From Desulfobacca_B sp046538075 (GTDB lineage: Bacteria; Desulfobacterota; Desulfobaccia; Desulfobaccales; Desulfobaccaceae): a DNA stretch of 64,000 nucleotides. Shown piece by piece: positions 51,817 through 61,254 of this stretch (positions within the stretch are counted from its first letter, which is position 1; each line of letters opens with the position of its first letter). Location: contig JBKHJN010000004.1 in the NCBI GenBank assembly GCA_046538075.1, positions 1 through 64,000 on the forward strand, in the 5' to 3' direction. A program made the translations under genes and the position numbers. Under the pieces are notes generated by a model that was not told the DNA's origin, did not search any database, and saw only the letters and a program-made list of their open reading frames with translations.

Positions 51817-53745
51817 ATGGCCACGACAGTAACCGAACAGATCATCGCGGCACATTTGGCCGCCGGACAACTGGCAAAAGGCGAAGAGATTGCCCTTAGC
51901 ATAGATCAGACTCTGACCCAGGATGCCACCGGCACGCTGGCCTACCTGGAGTTTGAATCGCTCAACCTTCCCCGGGTCCGCACCCAGATCTCGGTGAGTT
52001 ATGTTGACCATAACTTGCTTCAGACTGATTTTAAGAATGCCGATGACCACCGCTTTTTACAATCGGTGGCGGCCCGCTATGGGATCAACTTCTCGCCGCC
52101 CGGCAACGGCATCTGCCACCAGGTGCACCTGGAACGGTTCAGCGTTCCCGGCCAAACTCTGTTGGGCTCGGATAGCCATACCCCCACCGCGGGCGGGGCT
52201 GGAATGGTGGCCCTGGGGGCTGGAGGCCTGGATGTAGCCCTGGCCATGGCGGGTCAGCCCTTCTATCTTATCATGCCTGAAATCATGGGCATCCGCCTGA
52301 CCGGCCACTTGCCGCCCTGGGTGTCGGCCAAGGACGTCATTCTGGAACTGCTTCACCGTTTGAGCGTTAAGGGTGGGATGGGGACCATCCTGGAATATTT
52401 TGGCCCCGGAGTAAAAACTCTTACTGTCAGTGACCGGGCGACCATTGCCAATATGGGGGCGGAATTGGGCGCCACCACCTCGGTGTTTCCGTCCGATAGT
52501 CAAACCAAGCGGTTTCTAGCTCTCCAGGGCCGAGGCCAAAGCTTCCGGCCCCTTAAGGCCACCGGCACCAAGGGCTTTGGCGCCATTGTCGATCTGGACC
52601 TGGGAAGCCTCTCCTCCCTGATTGCCTGTCCCTCCTCCCCCGATAATGTCAAGGAAGTCCGGGAAGTCGAGGGGACCCCGGTACACCAGGTGATTATCGG
52701 CTCCTGCAGCAACTCCTCCTTCCGCGACCTGATGGTGGTAGCCCGGGCTTTGGAAGGCCGACAGGTCCATCCCCAGGTGAGCCTGGAAATCAACCCCGGC
52801 TCCCGACAGGTGCTGGAAAATGTCGCCCTGGCGGGGGGCCTGGTTACTTTGCTTAAGGCCGGAGCCCGCGTTCATCAACCCGGGTGTTTAGGCTGCATCG
52901 GCATGGGGCAGGCCCCGGCCACCGGGACCGTATCAATCCGCACCTTTCCACGCAATTTTCCCGGCCGCAGCGGCACCCAGGATGACCAGGTCTATCTGGC
53001 CAGTCCGGAAACCGCGGTAGCCGCAGCGATCTTCGGGGAGATCGTTGAGCCTCGCCGCTTAGGGGATTATCCCCGGGTGGTGACCCCCCGGCGCTATTTG
53101 ATCGACCGCGGTCATATTCAGACCGGCGGTTCCGAAGCGCTGCCGGGCGAGATCGTGCGCGGGCCTAATATTAAGCCTTTCCCCGAACTGACCCCGTTGC
53201 CGGAAAGCTGGGAAGGCGAAATTCTATTGAAGGTGGGAGATAACATCACCACCGATCATATCATGCCGGCTGGCAGCCAGATTCTGCCGCTGCGCAGCAA
53301 TATCCCGGCGATCAGCGAGTATGTCTTTGCCGCCGTGGATGCGGATTTTCCCCCGCGGGCCCGGCAGAAAGGGGAGGGGGCGGTCATCGGCGGGGAGAAC
53401 TATGGCCAGGGCTCCAGCCGGGAACACGCCGCCCTGGCCCCCCGCTATCTGGGGGTACGGGTCAAGCTGGCCAAGAGCTTCGCCCGCATCCATCAGGCCA
53501 ACCTGATTAATTTCGGCATTCTCCCCTTGATCTTTGAAAACCCGGCCGATTACGACCGGCTGGCAGTCGGGTCTCGCCTGCGTCTCCCCGACCTCCGGCG
53601 TCGCTTGCTGGCCGGTGAGGAGCGGCTGCCGGTAGAGGTCGATGATGAAACTATCTGGGTGCGGCTCAACCTTTCAGAACGCCACCGGCAGATCGTGGCG
53701 ACCGGCGGCCTGCTCAACTGGACCCGGGAAAAATACCAAAAATAG
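51817..53745 (+). CDS. Aconitate hydratase
   Basis: 642 residues, aconitase superfamily, in the short form found in many anaerobic and deltaproteobacterial genomes. Cluster ligands: the Cys of GSCSNSSFRD and the pair in QPGCLGCIGMGQ. Also SDSHTPTAGGAGM and, in the swivel domain, NITTDHIMPAG and GENYGQGSSREHAAL. The enzyme interconverts citrate and isocitrate through a [4Fe-4S] cluster, serving the oxidative or reverse TCA cycle. A hydrolytic terminator follows the gene. Confidence 0.9.
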   Translation: MATTVTEQIIAAHLAAGQLAKGEEIALSIDQTLTQDATGTLAYLEFESLNLPRVRTQISVSYVDHNLLQTDFKNADDHRFLQSVAARYGINFSPPGNGICHQVHLERFSVPGQTLLGSDSHTPTAGGAGMVALGAGGLDVALAMAGQPFYLIMPEIMGIRLTGHLPPWVSAKDVILELLHRLSVKGGMGTILEYFGPGVKTLTVSDRATIANMGAELGATTSVFPSDSQTKRFLALQGRGQSFRPLKATGTKGFGAIVDLDLGSLSSLIACPSSPDNVKEVREVEGTPVHQVIIGSCSNSSFRDLMVVARALEGRQVHPQVSLEINPGSRQVLENVALAGGLVTLLKAGARVHQPGCLGCIGMGQAPATGTVSIRTFPRNFPGRSGTQDDQVYLASPETAVAAAIFGEIVEPRRLGDYPRVVTPRRYLIDRGHIQTGGSEALPGEIVRGPNIKPFPELTPLPESWEGEILLKVGDNITTDHIMPAGSQILPLRSNIPAISEYVFAAVDADFPPRARQKGEGAVIGGENYGQGSSREHAALAPRYLGVRVKLAKSFARIHQANLINFGILPLIFENPADYDRLAVGSRLRLPDLRRRLLAGEERLPVEVDDETIWVRLNLSERHRQIVATGGLLNWTREKYQK

Positions 53746-53765
53746 ACGCGATTACTAAAAATTCA

Positions 53766-53793
53766 GGGCGCAATAAATTGCGCCCCTTGTTTG
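53766..53793 (+). terminator. Rho-independent terminator after the aconitase gene
   Basis: GGGCGCAAT (53766-53774) and ATTGCGCCC (53777-53785) are perfect reverse complements, followed by CTTGTTT. The loop is tight but opens if the A-T pairs fray. It lies 20 bp after the stop codon. Confidence 0.72.
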
Positions 53794-53887
53794 GAGGGTT
53801 CTGACTAGGCTCTACCTGTTTATAATTCTATAATCCTGGTTAACTTACCACTCTGATTTGCTTGCCTCGGCGATAACTATCATCGCC

Positions 53888-54367
53888 TCAGGCTCCCATG
53901 AAAAATTCTTCTTTCAGGGCCGGCCCCTTGAATTCGATGACCCGTAGCAAGAGCACTGGCACCGTGGCATGACTGACTATCTTCTCAGCCACACTCCCCA
54001 TCACCCAGGCGACTTCCCCGCGGCCGTGTGTAGCCAGGGCGATCAGGTCCATGTTGTTGTCCCTGGCATAGGCAATGATCTGTTGGGCCGGCATCCCCTC
54101 CTCATAGACAAAATTTACCTCCAGCTCTTTGCCTTTCAGGTCATTGGCGACCTTTTCGAGGTACCTTTCCGAGACCCGCTTTTCTTGGGCGGCGGCGTCT
54201 TTAAATACCTCGGGGCTGGGCATTCCTTCCACCCCTAAAGTTCCAGCACTGCCCACTGTCATTAAGGTGACTTGGGCTCCACAGGTTTTGGCTAACTCCT
54301 CCACCTGAGGCAAGATCTTTGCCGCCAATTCCGAACCGTCCAGTGGAACCAAAATCTTTTTAAACAT
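53888..54367 (-). CDS. Universal stress protein (UspA family)
   Basis: 159 residues, one Usp domain. FKKILVPLDGSELAAKILP at the start, and ATHGRGEVAWVMGSVAEKIV holding the ATP-binding GxxG-x9-GS motif, then ATVPVLLLRVIE. ATP-binding type by motif. Soluble. The AGGAGGAC ribosome binding site lies before the ATG. Single gene. Confidence 0.9.
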   Translation of the reverse strand: MFKKILVPLDGSELAAKILPQVEELAKTCGAQVTLMTVGSAGTLGVEGMPSPEVFKDAAAQEKRVSERYLEKVANDLKGKELEVNFVYEEGMPAQQIIAYARDNNMDLIALATHGRGEVAWVMGSVAEKIVSHATVPVLLLRVIEFKGPALKEEFFMGA

Positions 54368-54582
54368 GAAGTCCTCCTGAGTTTAATAGTTAGTGATTAC
54401 TGTAATTATTGGTTGCAATCTCAACTAACAAAAAGCACCAGGTTGGGTTCCCTGACGCCGGCTTCCCCACCAAATTAAACTGACTCTTCTCAACTGAGGC
54501 AAAACATTCTTCCGTATCAATTTTTCTTTAAAATAAGGACTATTTATAATTCTGTCAATGGCAAAATTTTCAAGATTTAAAA

Positions 54583-55590
54583 CTACTCCTCGGCGACGTC
54601 AGGGGCGTCGGCGGCTTCGGGATGTTCCACCGCCTTGTACAGCTCGCGTTGCAATAGACGGTTATAACTGGTAAAATCCCGATCCCCGCGGTCGACTTCA
54701 AGATGTTGGTCGATCATTTTTAGCTTGGCGTCCAGATCGTCCAGATAATAAACCAGCAGCGCTTCCCGGGTCTTGGGCAGCACCGGGGAGCCGAACTCAT
54801 GATAGCCGTGATGGGAGGCGATAATATGCTCCAATTGCAGCAGCAGAGCGGGGTCCGGAAAGTTCTGGGCCGCGGCTTCGGCCCGCACCATTTCCAGTCC
54901 CAGGATGATATGCCCTAATAGTTGACCAGCAATAGAATAATCCGGCGCATGGGGGGTGGTGATTTCCTTGATCTTGCCGATATCATGTAAAATGGTTCCG
55001 GCCAGTACCAGACTGCGGTTGAGGTGGGCATAAACCGCGGTGGCTTGCAAGGCCATGCGGGCCAAGAACCAGGAATGTTCCAACAATCCCCCCAGATAGG
55101 CATGATGATAGAGTCGGGCCGCGGGGCAGACCTTAAAGTCCTCGGCGTGCTTGTGAAGCAGCCCCAGCACCAGTTCTTTAAGCGGGGATTCCAAATGCTC
55201 TTCCGCCAGAGTCAACAACTCCTGCCACATCTGGTCCAGATCATAGCTGCTGGCATGGATCAGCAGGGAGAGATCAAAATCTTTGATCTCCTTTTTGAGC
55301 TGTCGGAGGCGGTCTACGGTCATGATGGCTTGCAGCGACAACTGCAGTTCATTGTTAAAGGAACTGATCCGGCCCTTAACCGCCACATAATCCCCCGGGG
55401 TAAAGGGTCCGGCATATTTTTCCAACACATCCGACCAGACCTTGCCCTTTAGGAAGCCGCTGCGATCGCCTAACAGCAGGTCCAGATAAGGCTCCCCGTT
55501 TCGGGTCAGCCGTGATTCTACCTGCCGCAAAACAAAATATTGCTGCACCACATCCCCCTCCCGCAGGTCCTTGATAAGCTGGTGCGACAT
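54583..55590 (-). CDS. OB-fold/HD-domain phosphohydrolase (YhaM-like 3'-5' exoribonuclease)
   Basis: 335 residues. OB-fold nucleic-acid-binding domain (about 1-100; LDLLLGDRSGFLKGKVW, YVAVKGRISSFN) and an HD domain (about 150-310) with HHAYLGGLLEHSW, ILHDIGKIKEI (HD pair), HIIASHHG. The order OB-HD and the length match the YhaM/CBF1 family, which trims single-stranded RNA and DNA 3' ends. Single gene, divergent from rpoD. Confidence 0.86.
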   Translation of the reverse strand: MSHQLIKDLREGDVVQQYFVLRQVESRLTRNGEPYLDLLLGDRSGFLKGKVWSDVLEKYAGPFTPGDYVAVKGRISSFNNELQLSLQAIMTVDRLRQLKKEIKDFDLSLLIHASSYDLDQMWQELLTLAEEHLESPLKELVLGLLHKHAEDFKVCPAARLYHHAYLGGLLEHSWFLARMALQATAVYAHLNRSLVLAGTILHDIGKIKEITTPHAPDYSIAGQLLGHIILGLEMVRAEAAAQNFPDPALLLQLEHIIASHHGYHEFGSPVLPKTREALLVYYLDDLDAKLKMIDQHLEVDRGDRDFTSYNRLLQRELYKAVEHPEAADAPDVAEE

Positions 55591-56072
55591 ACCCCCAATC
55601 TCCTTCTATGGCGTTACCCCTGTCTTAATTATTGCCGCTGGGAAGACATTTCCCTGGCCCGGTATGAGAAAAAGGCTTCAGAGCCAGTTAATTTTAAGCC
55701 AACAGCGGGGAGTCAGCAAGGGAAAATATATTTAATAATTAAGTAATTACCTTTGCTTGACAACCTTCCCGGAGATAATTAATTTTTGTTTAATGAAAAC
55801 CGATAATTTTATTATAAGGATAAAGCGAGGCGAATTTTATCATTTTACCCCCCAGGCAGCGACTTCAATCCGATCGGTGGGGATGATTGGACCGGGCTAG
55901 ATTTGGAGGCCAGAAGCTGAACATCCAAAGTCGGAGAGCCATGGCCGGAGAAAAATTTTTTAAAAGACCCAGGTCTTGCCAAAAAAAGTTTTCTATGTTA
56001 AATTTTATGGATTGATAAAATTTGCATTTTACCTAAGGGCGGAAATTTTTACCGCATCAAAGGGAATCTCCC
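55591..56072. other. Intergenic region before rpoD
   Basis: 482 bp between the divergent YhaM-like and rpoD genes. No gene is seen. TTGACA (55757-55762) and TAATTT (55780-55785) on the plus strand are 17 bases apart and could be an rpoD promoter, which would give a leader of about 280 bases. The last 120 bases before the start are AT-rich with several poly-A/T tracts. Confidence 0.4.
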
Positions 56073-57377
56073 ATGGAGAGTGATTATATCAACAAACTTA
56101 TCAATTTGGGTAAAGAAAAGGGTGGTTATGTAACCTATGACCACCTTAATGAAATTTTACCGCCAGAGATGGTAGATCCTATTCAGATAAAAGAAGTATT
56201 TGATACCTTGCAAGAAGAAGAAATCGAAGTGGTTGATAGCCTGGAGGAAGTGGGCTTAAACGAGGTAGAACTGCCCGAGGAAGCGGTGGAGGTCGAGGAG
56301 GCGGCGGAATCCGAAGAGGTCCCGGAACAGGAGGGTATTGTCGCCGCCTATTTTCGCGAGATGCTGCGCTATTCGGTATTAACTCCCGAGGAAGAAAAAA
56401 AATTAGGCAAAATCATCAAAAATGGCCAGGAAAGCATTCTGAAGATGGTTTATGGCAGTAATTCCGACCTGGAGGAGATCAACTACCTGCGACAGAAGGT
56501 GGAGGAATGGTTTCAGACCGGCGAGAAGACCGCCCAGGCCAAGGAGAAATTATTCCAATTCATCCATCAGACCTTAAAACAGGTCCAGCGCCGCCATCCG
56601 GAAGCCGCAGAAGTCAAGCAGCTGGTCAAGCAGATCAAGGACAAGGAAAAAGAGGTCACCAGGGCGCGGGATGAGATGATCAAGGCCAACCTGCGTCTGG
56701 TGGTGAGCATTGCCAAAAAATATCTGCACCGGGGGTTGAGTTTCTCGGATCTGATCCAGGAAGGCAATCTGGGGCTGATGAAGGCCGTTACTCGGTATGA
56801 CTACACCACCGGCTACCGCTTGAGCACCTTTGCCTCTTGGTGGATCCGGCAGACCATTACCCGGGCGATCTATGACAAGACCCGCACTATCCGCATTCCG
56901 GTCCACCTTCAGGAAATCCGCAACCGCTGCTACCGAGCCTTCTATGATCTGCTCAAGGAACTGGGACGGGAACCGTTGCTCAAGGAGATTGCCGAGCGTT
57001 CCGGGGTGCCGGAGGACAAAATTCTGGTAGTTACCAATCTCTCCGACGAACCTATTTCCCTCGAGACTCCGGTGGGCGATGAAGGAGATCGTCTGGGAGA
57101 CTTTATCCGCAACGATCAGGCTATTTCTCCTCACGAAGCCATCGTCAGCTCCGAGCTGGGCGAAAAGACCGATGCCATCCTGGCGACCCTGACGCCGCGC
57201 GAAGAGAAGATTATGAAGATGCGGTTCGGCATCGGCGCCGAGGTGGAACATACCTTAGAGGAAATCGGGCGGGAGTTTAAAGTTTCTCGGGAACGGATCC
57301 GCCAGATTGAAAAAAAGGCTCTAAAACGGCTAAAGCATCCTACCCGCAAGGTAACGCTGGAGGATTTTCTGGAATAA
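56073..57377 (+). CDS. rpoD: Primary RNA polymerase sigma factor
   Basis: 434 residues, shorter than the 600 or so of proteobacterial RpoD because the non-conserved region between 1.2 and 2.1 is reduced to about 90 residues. Region 1.1 (1-60), acidic linker (65-90), region 1.2 (IVAAYFREM and on), region 2 (NLRLVVSIAKKYLHRGLSFS, DLIQEGNLGLMKAVTRYDYT, LSTFASWWIRQ), region 3 and region 4 with the -35-binding HTH (TLEEIGREFKVSRERIRQIE). Region 2.4 and 4.2 are intact, consistent with the TTGACA/TAxxxT promoters seen elsewhere in the window. A DksA-type gene follows. Confidence 0.93.
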   Translation: MESDYINKLINLGKEKGGYVTYDHLNEILPPEMVDPIQIKEVFDTLQEEEIEVVDSLEEVGLNEVELPEEAVEVEEAAESEEVPEQEGIVAAYFREMLRYSVLTPEEEKKLGKIIKNGQESILKMVYGSNSDLEEINYLRQKVEEWFQTGEKTAQAKEKLFQFIHQTLKQVQRRHPEAAEVKQLVKQIKDKEKEVTRARDEMIKANLRLVVSIAKKYLHRGLSFSDLIQEGNLGLMKAVTRYDYTTGYRLSTFASWWIRQTITRAIYDKTRTIRIPVHLQEIRNRCYRAFYDLLKELGREPLLKEIAERSGVPEDKILVVTNLSDEPISLETPVGDEGDRLGDFIRNDQAISPHEAIVSSELGEKTDAILATLTPREEKIMKMRFGIGAEVEHTLEEIGREFKVSRERIRQIEKKALKRLKHPTRKVTLEDFLE

Positions 57378-57431
57378 CCCCAGGAACAGAACTTAATCTG
57401 CCCTGATTTATCCCCGGTGGGGAGGATAGTC

Positions 57432-57818
57432 ATGACAGTTATGGACTCGCAGAAGTTGGCAGAGTTGCGGGAGCGGCTGTTGGAACGCAAACGCAAGCTA
57501 TGGCAAGAGGTTAAGAATCAGATCAAGACCGGTTTAGGAGAAGATTACCAGGATCTGTTGTCTACGGTCCGCGATAATGAAGATCAGGCTCTGGCCAACC
57601 TTTTGGAAGAGACCCAATTTTCCCTTATTGAACCCAAACGCCAGGAGCTGATGGCCATTGAAGAAGCCTTAATTCGCATGGACAACGGCACTTATGGGCT
57701 TTGCGAAGACTGTGGCGCCCCCATCGAACCGCGGCGGTTGGAGATCATGCCCCAAACTTCCTTATGCCGGGAATGTCAGGCCCAGCGGGAAAAAATCGCC
57801 AAGGCCGGAGGCCGCTGA
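57432..57818 (+). CDS. DksA/TraR-family zinc-finger protein
   Basis: 128 residues from the ATG at 57432, with GGGGAGG upstream. Two N-terminal coiled-coil helices (about 5-75), then a C4 zinc finger (C91, C94, C112, C115) in YGLCEDCGAPIEPRRLEI and SLCRECQAQRE. Proteins of this type insert their coiled coil into the RNA polymerase secondary channel. The tip residues of E. coli DksA (DxxDxA) are not matched with certainty; DNEDQALANL at 49-58 may be the equivalent. It follows rpoD by 54 bp and is probably cotranscribed. Confidence 0.86.
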   Translation: MTVMDSQKLAELRERLLERKRKLWQEVKNQIKTGLGEDYQDLLSTVRDNEDQALANLLEETQFSLIEPKRQELMAIEEALIRMDNGTYGLCEDCGAPIEPRRLEIMPQTSLCRECQAQREKIAKAGGR

Positions 57819-57904
57819 TCCGGCCGGACCGAGTGCAATCCGGGCAGAATTAATTGATGTCTAATTTTTCGGGGGCCGGGGTTGGTCTAGCAACCTCCCC
57901 CGCC

Positions 57905-58717
57905 CTAAGCAGGTATTGGCCGACGATGTTTCAGACAGGGCAGGTGGGCCCGCACCTGCTGCAGGCGCTGCCGGTCTAAATTGGCGTAAATCACCCCTTC
58001 CCCATCCGGGGCCTGGGCCAATATCAGGCCCCAGGGGTCGACGATCAATGAGCGGCCATAGCTTTCCCGGTGGGGGCCGTGCCGGCCGAACTGGGCCGGA
58101 GCCAGGAGGTAGACCTGATTTTCAATGGCCCGGGCCCTCAGCAGGACCTCCCAGTGGTCTCGGCCGGTGTGCAAGGTAAAGGCCGCGGGCAAAATGATCA
58201 CCTCAGCCCCCCGGTCTACCAGGCGCCGGAAGAGTTCCGAGAATCGTAGATCATAGCAAATGGCCAAACCGATAGTAAACCCCTCTTCGGGCAGGGACCA
58301 GGTGACCACCTCCTGGCCCCCCTGGACATAACGGGATTCCTGATAGCTCGCCCGGCCCGGCAGGGTGACATCAAAGAGATGGATTTTCCGATACCGGGCC
58401 AGTAGATTGCCCTGAGGACCGAGCAATACCGAAGTATTGTAGAGTTGGCCTCCTGGAGCGGTCTCGGGAAAGGTGCCCAGCAATAGATAGATCCCCAGTT
58501 CAGCCGCCAGTTGTTGAAATTCCTGCACCAAAGGACCTTCCAGGGTCTGAGCGGTAGGCGGGCTTCCTTCATCGGCAGGACCCATATAGGCAAAGTGCTC
58601 CGGCAGTGCTACCAGCCGGACCTGTTGGGAGGCGGCTTCCTGTATCAATTGACGGGCCCGCCGCCGGTTCTGCTTAACATCGGTGGTGCTGTGCATCTGC
58701 ACCAGGGCTACCCGCAT
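57905..58717 (-). CDS. Carbon-nitrogen hydrolase (nitrilase superfamily, Nit-like amidase)
   Basis: 270 residues. The catalytic triad is complete: E40 (ALPEHFAY), K111 (RYRKIHLFD) and C154 (AICYDLRFS). The last motif and the length match the Nit1/Nit2 branch, whose bacterial members repair deaminated glutathione or hydrolyse omega-amides. Cytoplasmic. Single gene, divergent from the tRNA cluster. Confidence 0.87.
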   Translation of the reverse strand: MRVALVQMHSTTDVKQNRRRARQLIQEAASQQVRLVALPEHFAYMGPADEGSPPTAQTLEGPLVQEFQQLAAELGIYLLLGTFPETAPGGQLYNTSVLLGPQGNLLARYRKIHLFDVTLPGRASYQESRYVQGGQEVVTWSLPEEGFTIGLAICYDLRFSELFRRLVDRGAEVIILPAAFTLHTGRDHWEVLLRARAIENQVYLLAPAQFGRHGPHRESYGRSLIVDPWGLILAQAPDGEGVIYANLDRQRLQQVRAHLPCLKHRRPIPA

Positions 58718-58829
58718 TTATCTATACCTCTTGTGATCCGAGATGCTACTTTTGAGGATTAAATATACACCTTATCGCCCAAGAAGCCAAAGGTGAAAAC
58801 CTCGGTGAAGTAAACCTGTTAAAAAAATC

Positions 58830-58858
58830 TTGACAGACTTGCCAATCTTATTTAAATA
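58830..58858 (+). promoter_or_regulatory. Promoter of the tRNA-tuf cluster
   Basis: TTGACA (58830-58835) and TAAATA (58853-58858) are 17 bases apart; the start point would lie about 40 bases before tRNA-Thr(TGT). No other gene on this strand lies nearby. Confidence 0.65.
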
Positions 58859-58907
58859 TATAAAGATACATTTTAGTGCCCTGGTTTTGGGCGGCATGGG
58901 TTTCCGG

Positions 58908-58982
58908 GCTGGCGTAGCTCAATGGTAGAGCAGCTGATTTGTAATCAGCAGGTTGCGGGTTCGAGTCCCATCGCCAGCTCCA
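58908..58982 (+). tRNA. tRNA-Thr(TGT)
   Basis: Acceptor stem GCTGGCG/CGCCAGC, anticodon TGT in CTGATTTGTAATCAG, T arm GGTTCGAGTCC, encoded CCA. First of four clustered tRNAs. Confidence 0.95.
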
Positions 58983-59048
58983 GATCAGCTCAGAGATGAT
59001 TGATAAAATCGGATGGAGGCGGTCAGGGGCAGCCAGGCCATACACTGT

Positions 59049-59133
59049 GGAGAGGTTCCCGAGCGGCCAAAGGGAACAGACTGTAAATCTGTCGGCGATG
59101 CCTTCGGAGGTTCGAATCCTCCCCTCTCCACCA
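59049..59133 (+). tRNA. tRNA-Tyr(GTA)
   Basis: Acceptor stem GGAGAGG/CCTCTCC, anticodon GTA in GACTGTAAATC, a class II long variable arm and encoded CCA. Confidence 0.95.
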
Positions 59134-59227
59134 AAAAATTTTCAGCCGGGAGATTGGGGTTTCGAGACAGGGGGAAGCGCCCTTAAACCTGAAATCAATC
59201 CAGCCCCTTACAATCCTTAGCCTTAGG

Positions 59228-59304
59228 GCGGGAATAGCTCAATTGGCCAGAGCATCAGCCTTCCAAGCTGAGGGTTGCGGGTTCGAGTCCCGTTTCCCGC
59301 TCCA
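59228..59304 (+). tRNA. tRNA-Gly(TCC)
   Basis: Acceptor stem GCGGGAA/TTCCCGC, anticodon TCC in TCAGCCTTCCAAGCTGA, encoded CCA. Confidence 0.95.
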
Positions 59305-59307
59305 AGG

Positions 59308-59384
59308 GCCCACGTAGCTCAGTAGGTAGAGCACTTCCTTGGTAAGGAAGAGGTTCACCGGTTCGATCCCGGTCGTGGGCTCCA
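59308..59384 (+). tRNA. tRNA-Thr(GGT)
   Basis: Acceptor stem GCCCACG/CGTGGGC, anticodon GGT in CTTCCTTGGTAAGGAAG, encoded CCA. Only three bases after tRNA-Gly; tuf follows. Confidence 0.95.
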
Positions 59385-59455
59385 GAGTGATATGTTGAGA
59401 TAGTTAAACCCGGATGCAGTCACCGAAGCACACCTTCTCGTAATGGAGATCCGAA

Positions 59456-60649
59456 ATGGCCAAAAAGAAGTTTGAGCGCAAGAAGCCGCATGTGAATGTG
59501 GGGACTATTGGACATATTGATCATGGCAAGACGACCTTGACTTCGGCGATTACCAAGCATTTGGCCCGCAAGGGGATGGCGGAGTATATTCCTTTTGACA
59601 TGATAGACCGGGCGCCGGAGGAGAAGGAGCGGGGCATCACCATTGCCACGGCGCATGTCGAGTATGAGACGGCCAAGCGGCATTATGCGCATGTGGACTG
59701 TCCGGGGCATGCTGATTATATCAAGAACATGATCACCGGGGCGGCCCAGATGGATGGGGCGATTTTGGTGGTGGGGGCGGATGATGGACCGATGCCGCAG
59801 ACCCGGGAGCACATTTTGTTGGCCCGCCAGGTGGGGGTGCCCAGCATTGTGGTATTTTTGAACAAGACTGACATGGTGGATGACCCGGAGCTGATTGAGT
59901 TGGTGGAGTTGGAGTTGCGGGAGTTGTTGTCCAAGTATGATTTTCCCGGGGAGGAGATTCCGATCGTCAAGGGGTCGGCCCTGAAGGCGCTGGAGAGTGA
60001 TGATCCGGATTCGGCCGAGGCCCGTTGTGTGTTTGAGTTGATGGAGGCGGTGGATGCCTATATTCCGGAGCCGGTGCGGGATATTGACAAGCCGTTTTTG
60101 ATGCCCATTGAGGATGTCTTTTCGATTTCGGGCCGGGGCACGGTGGTCACCGGCCGGGTGGAGCGGGGCATCATCCGGGTGGGGGAAGAGATTGAGATTG
60201 TCGGTTTCCGGCCCACCTTCAAGACGGTCTGCACCGGGGTGGAGATGTTCCGCAAGACCCTGGACCAGGGTCAGGCGGGGGACAATATTGGGGTGCTGTT
60301 ACGGGGCACCAAGAAGGACGAGGTGGAGCGGGGCCAGGTGGTGGCCAAGCCGGGGTCGATCACGCCGCACACCAAGTTCAAGTGTGAGGTCTACATTTTG
60401 ACCAAGGAGGAGGGCGGTCGGCACACGCCGTTTTTCAATGGTTATCGGCCGCAGTTTTACTTTCGGACCACGGATGTCACTGGGGTGGTGACCCTGCCGG
60501 AAGGGGTGGAGATGGTGATGCCGGGGGACAATGTCTCTTTGGAGGTCAGCCTGATCACCCCCATCGCCATGGAGAAGGAACTGCGCTTTGCCATCCGCGA
60601 AGGCGGCCGCACCGTCGGCGCCGGCGTGGTCAGCGAGATTGTTGAATAA
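59456..60649 (+). CDS. tuf: Elongation factor Tu
   Basis: 397 residues. GTPase motifs GHIDHGKTTLT (19-29), DCPGHADYIKNM and NKTDMVDDPE, followed by the two beta-barrel domains. Carries aminoacyl-tRNA to the ribosome. The order Thr-Tyr-Gly-Thr tRNAs before tuf is the same as before E. coli tufB. About the first 1,080 bases use almost only G- or T-ending codons (TTG for Leu, GGG, GTG, GCG), unlike the neighbours; the last 110 bases return to the C-ending style of the rest of the window. Gene conversion with another tuf copy is one explanation. Confidence 0.97.
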   Translation: MAKKKFERKKPHVNVGTIGHIDHGKTTLTSAITKHLARKGMAEYIPFDMIDRAPEEKERGITIATAHVEYETAKRHYAHVDCPGHADYIKNMITGAAQMDGAILVVGADDGPMPQTREHILLARQVGVPSIVVFLNKTDMVDDPELIELVELELRELLSKYDFPGEEIPIVKGSALKALESDDPDSAEARCVFELMEAVDAYIPEPVRDIDKPFLMPIEDVFSISGRGTVVTGRVERGIIRVGEEIEIVGFRPTFKTVCTGVEMFRKTLDQGQAGDNIGVLLRGTKKDEVERGQVVAKPGSITPHTKFKCEVYILTKEEGGRHTPFFNGYRPQFYFRTTDVTGVVTLPEGVEMVMPGDNVSLEVSLITPIAMEKELRFAIREGGRTVGAGVVSEIVE

Positions 60650-60677
60650 ATCCTTGAGTTGATGAAATTTTGCGAAA

Positions 60678-60827
60678 ATGCGCGATAATATAATATTGGC
60701 CTGTACAACCTGCAAACGACGGAATTATACCTCTACCAAAAATAAACGCCGGACTCCGAATCGCTTGGAGTTGAAGAAGTTTTGTCCGTATTGCCGGATG
60801 CATACGCTTCATCGGGAAACCAAGTAG
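60678..60827 (+). CDS. rpmG: 50S ribosomal protein bL33
   Basis: 49 residues: MRDNIILACTTCKRRNY at the start, C9 and C12 as one zinc-binding pair, and FCPYCRMHTLHRETK at the end with the second pair, so this is the zinc-binding form. Too short for ordinary gene tables but unmistakable. Lies between tuf and tRNA-Trp as in most bacteria. Confidence 0.93.
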   Translation: MRDNIILACTTCKRRNYTSTKNKRRTPNRLELKKFCPYCRMHTLHRETK

Positions 60828-60839
60828 GGTGGACTTTGC

Positions 60840-60916
60840 AGGCCAGTAGCTCCAACGGCTAGAGCACCGGACTCCAAATCCGGGTGATGGGGGTTCAAAT
60901 CCCTCCTGGCCTGCCA
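60840..60916 (+). tRNA. tRNA-Trp(CCA)
   Basis: Acceptor stem AGGCCAG/CTGGCCT, anticodon CCA in CCGGACTCCAAATCCGG, encoded CCA end. Between rpmG and secE, its usual place. Confidence 0.95.
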
Positions 60917-61254
60917 TTTTTTTGTGATGCGAAAGGGACAGAGTCTGGCGAGACTAAATGGCTTAGGAAAAGATTTCGAGTATGGCGGAGAGGTTCCTCC
61001 ATACTTGTTTCCCTACCTAATGGGTTAGCAAATAATCACTGTCATAATAGTTCCGAATCGTGGCACTGGAGACCTAAAAAGGGGAAGCGGGCTTCCTTGC
61101 GTCTTTGACCGGGCGGAGAAGATCGATAAAAGTCTGAGCCCCAGCAATTGCAGAAAGGTCAAACAGGTCCAGGTAAAAATCGGGTAAGCGCTTTAAAATT
61201 AGGCGATTAACGGATTTAAGCCTCAGCCGATCATATTACCGCAGAGACGACTTC
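60917..61254. other. Leader region before secE
   Basis: 338 bp without a recognisable gene. It contains one hairpin with arms AGTATGG (60979-60985) and CCATACT (60999-61005) and a weaker one, GGAAG/CTTCC, near 61083-61096. Neither has a T run long enough for a firm terminator call. A separate promoter for secE-nusG-rpl is possible but no -35/-10 pair stands out. Confidence 0.4.

Noticed and set aside
60917..61254. Small protein gene of 74 codons starting in tRNA-Trp
   Set aside because: It begins inside the tRNA, has no ribosome binding site and an unlikely composition.
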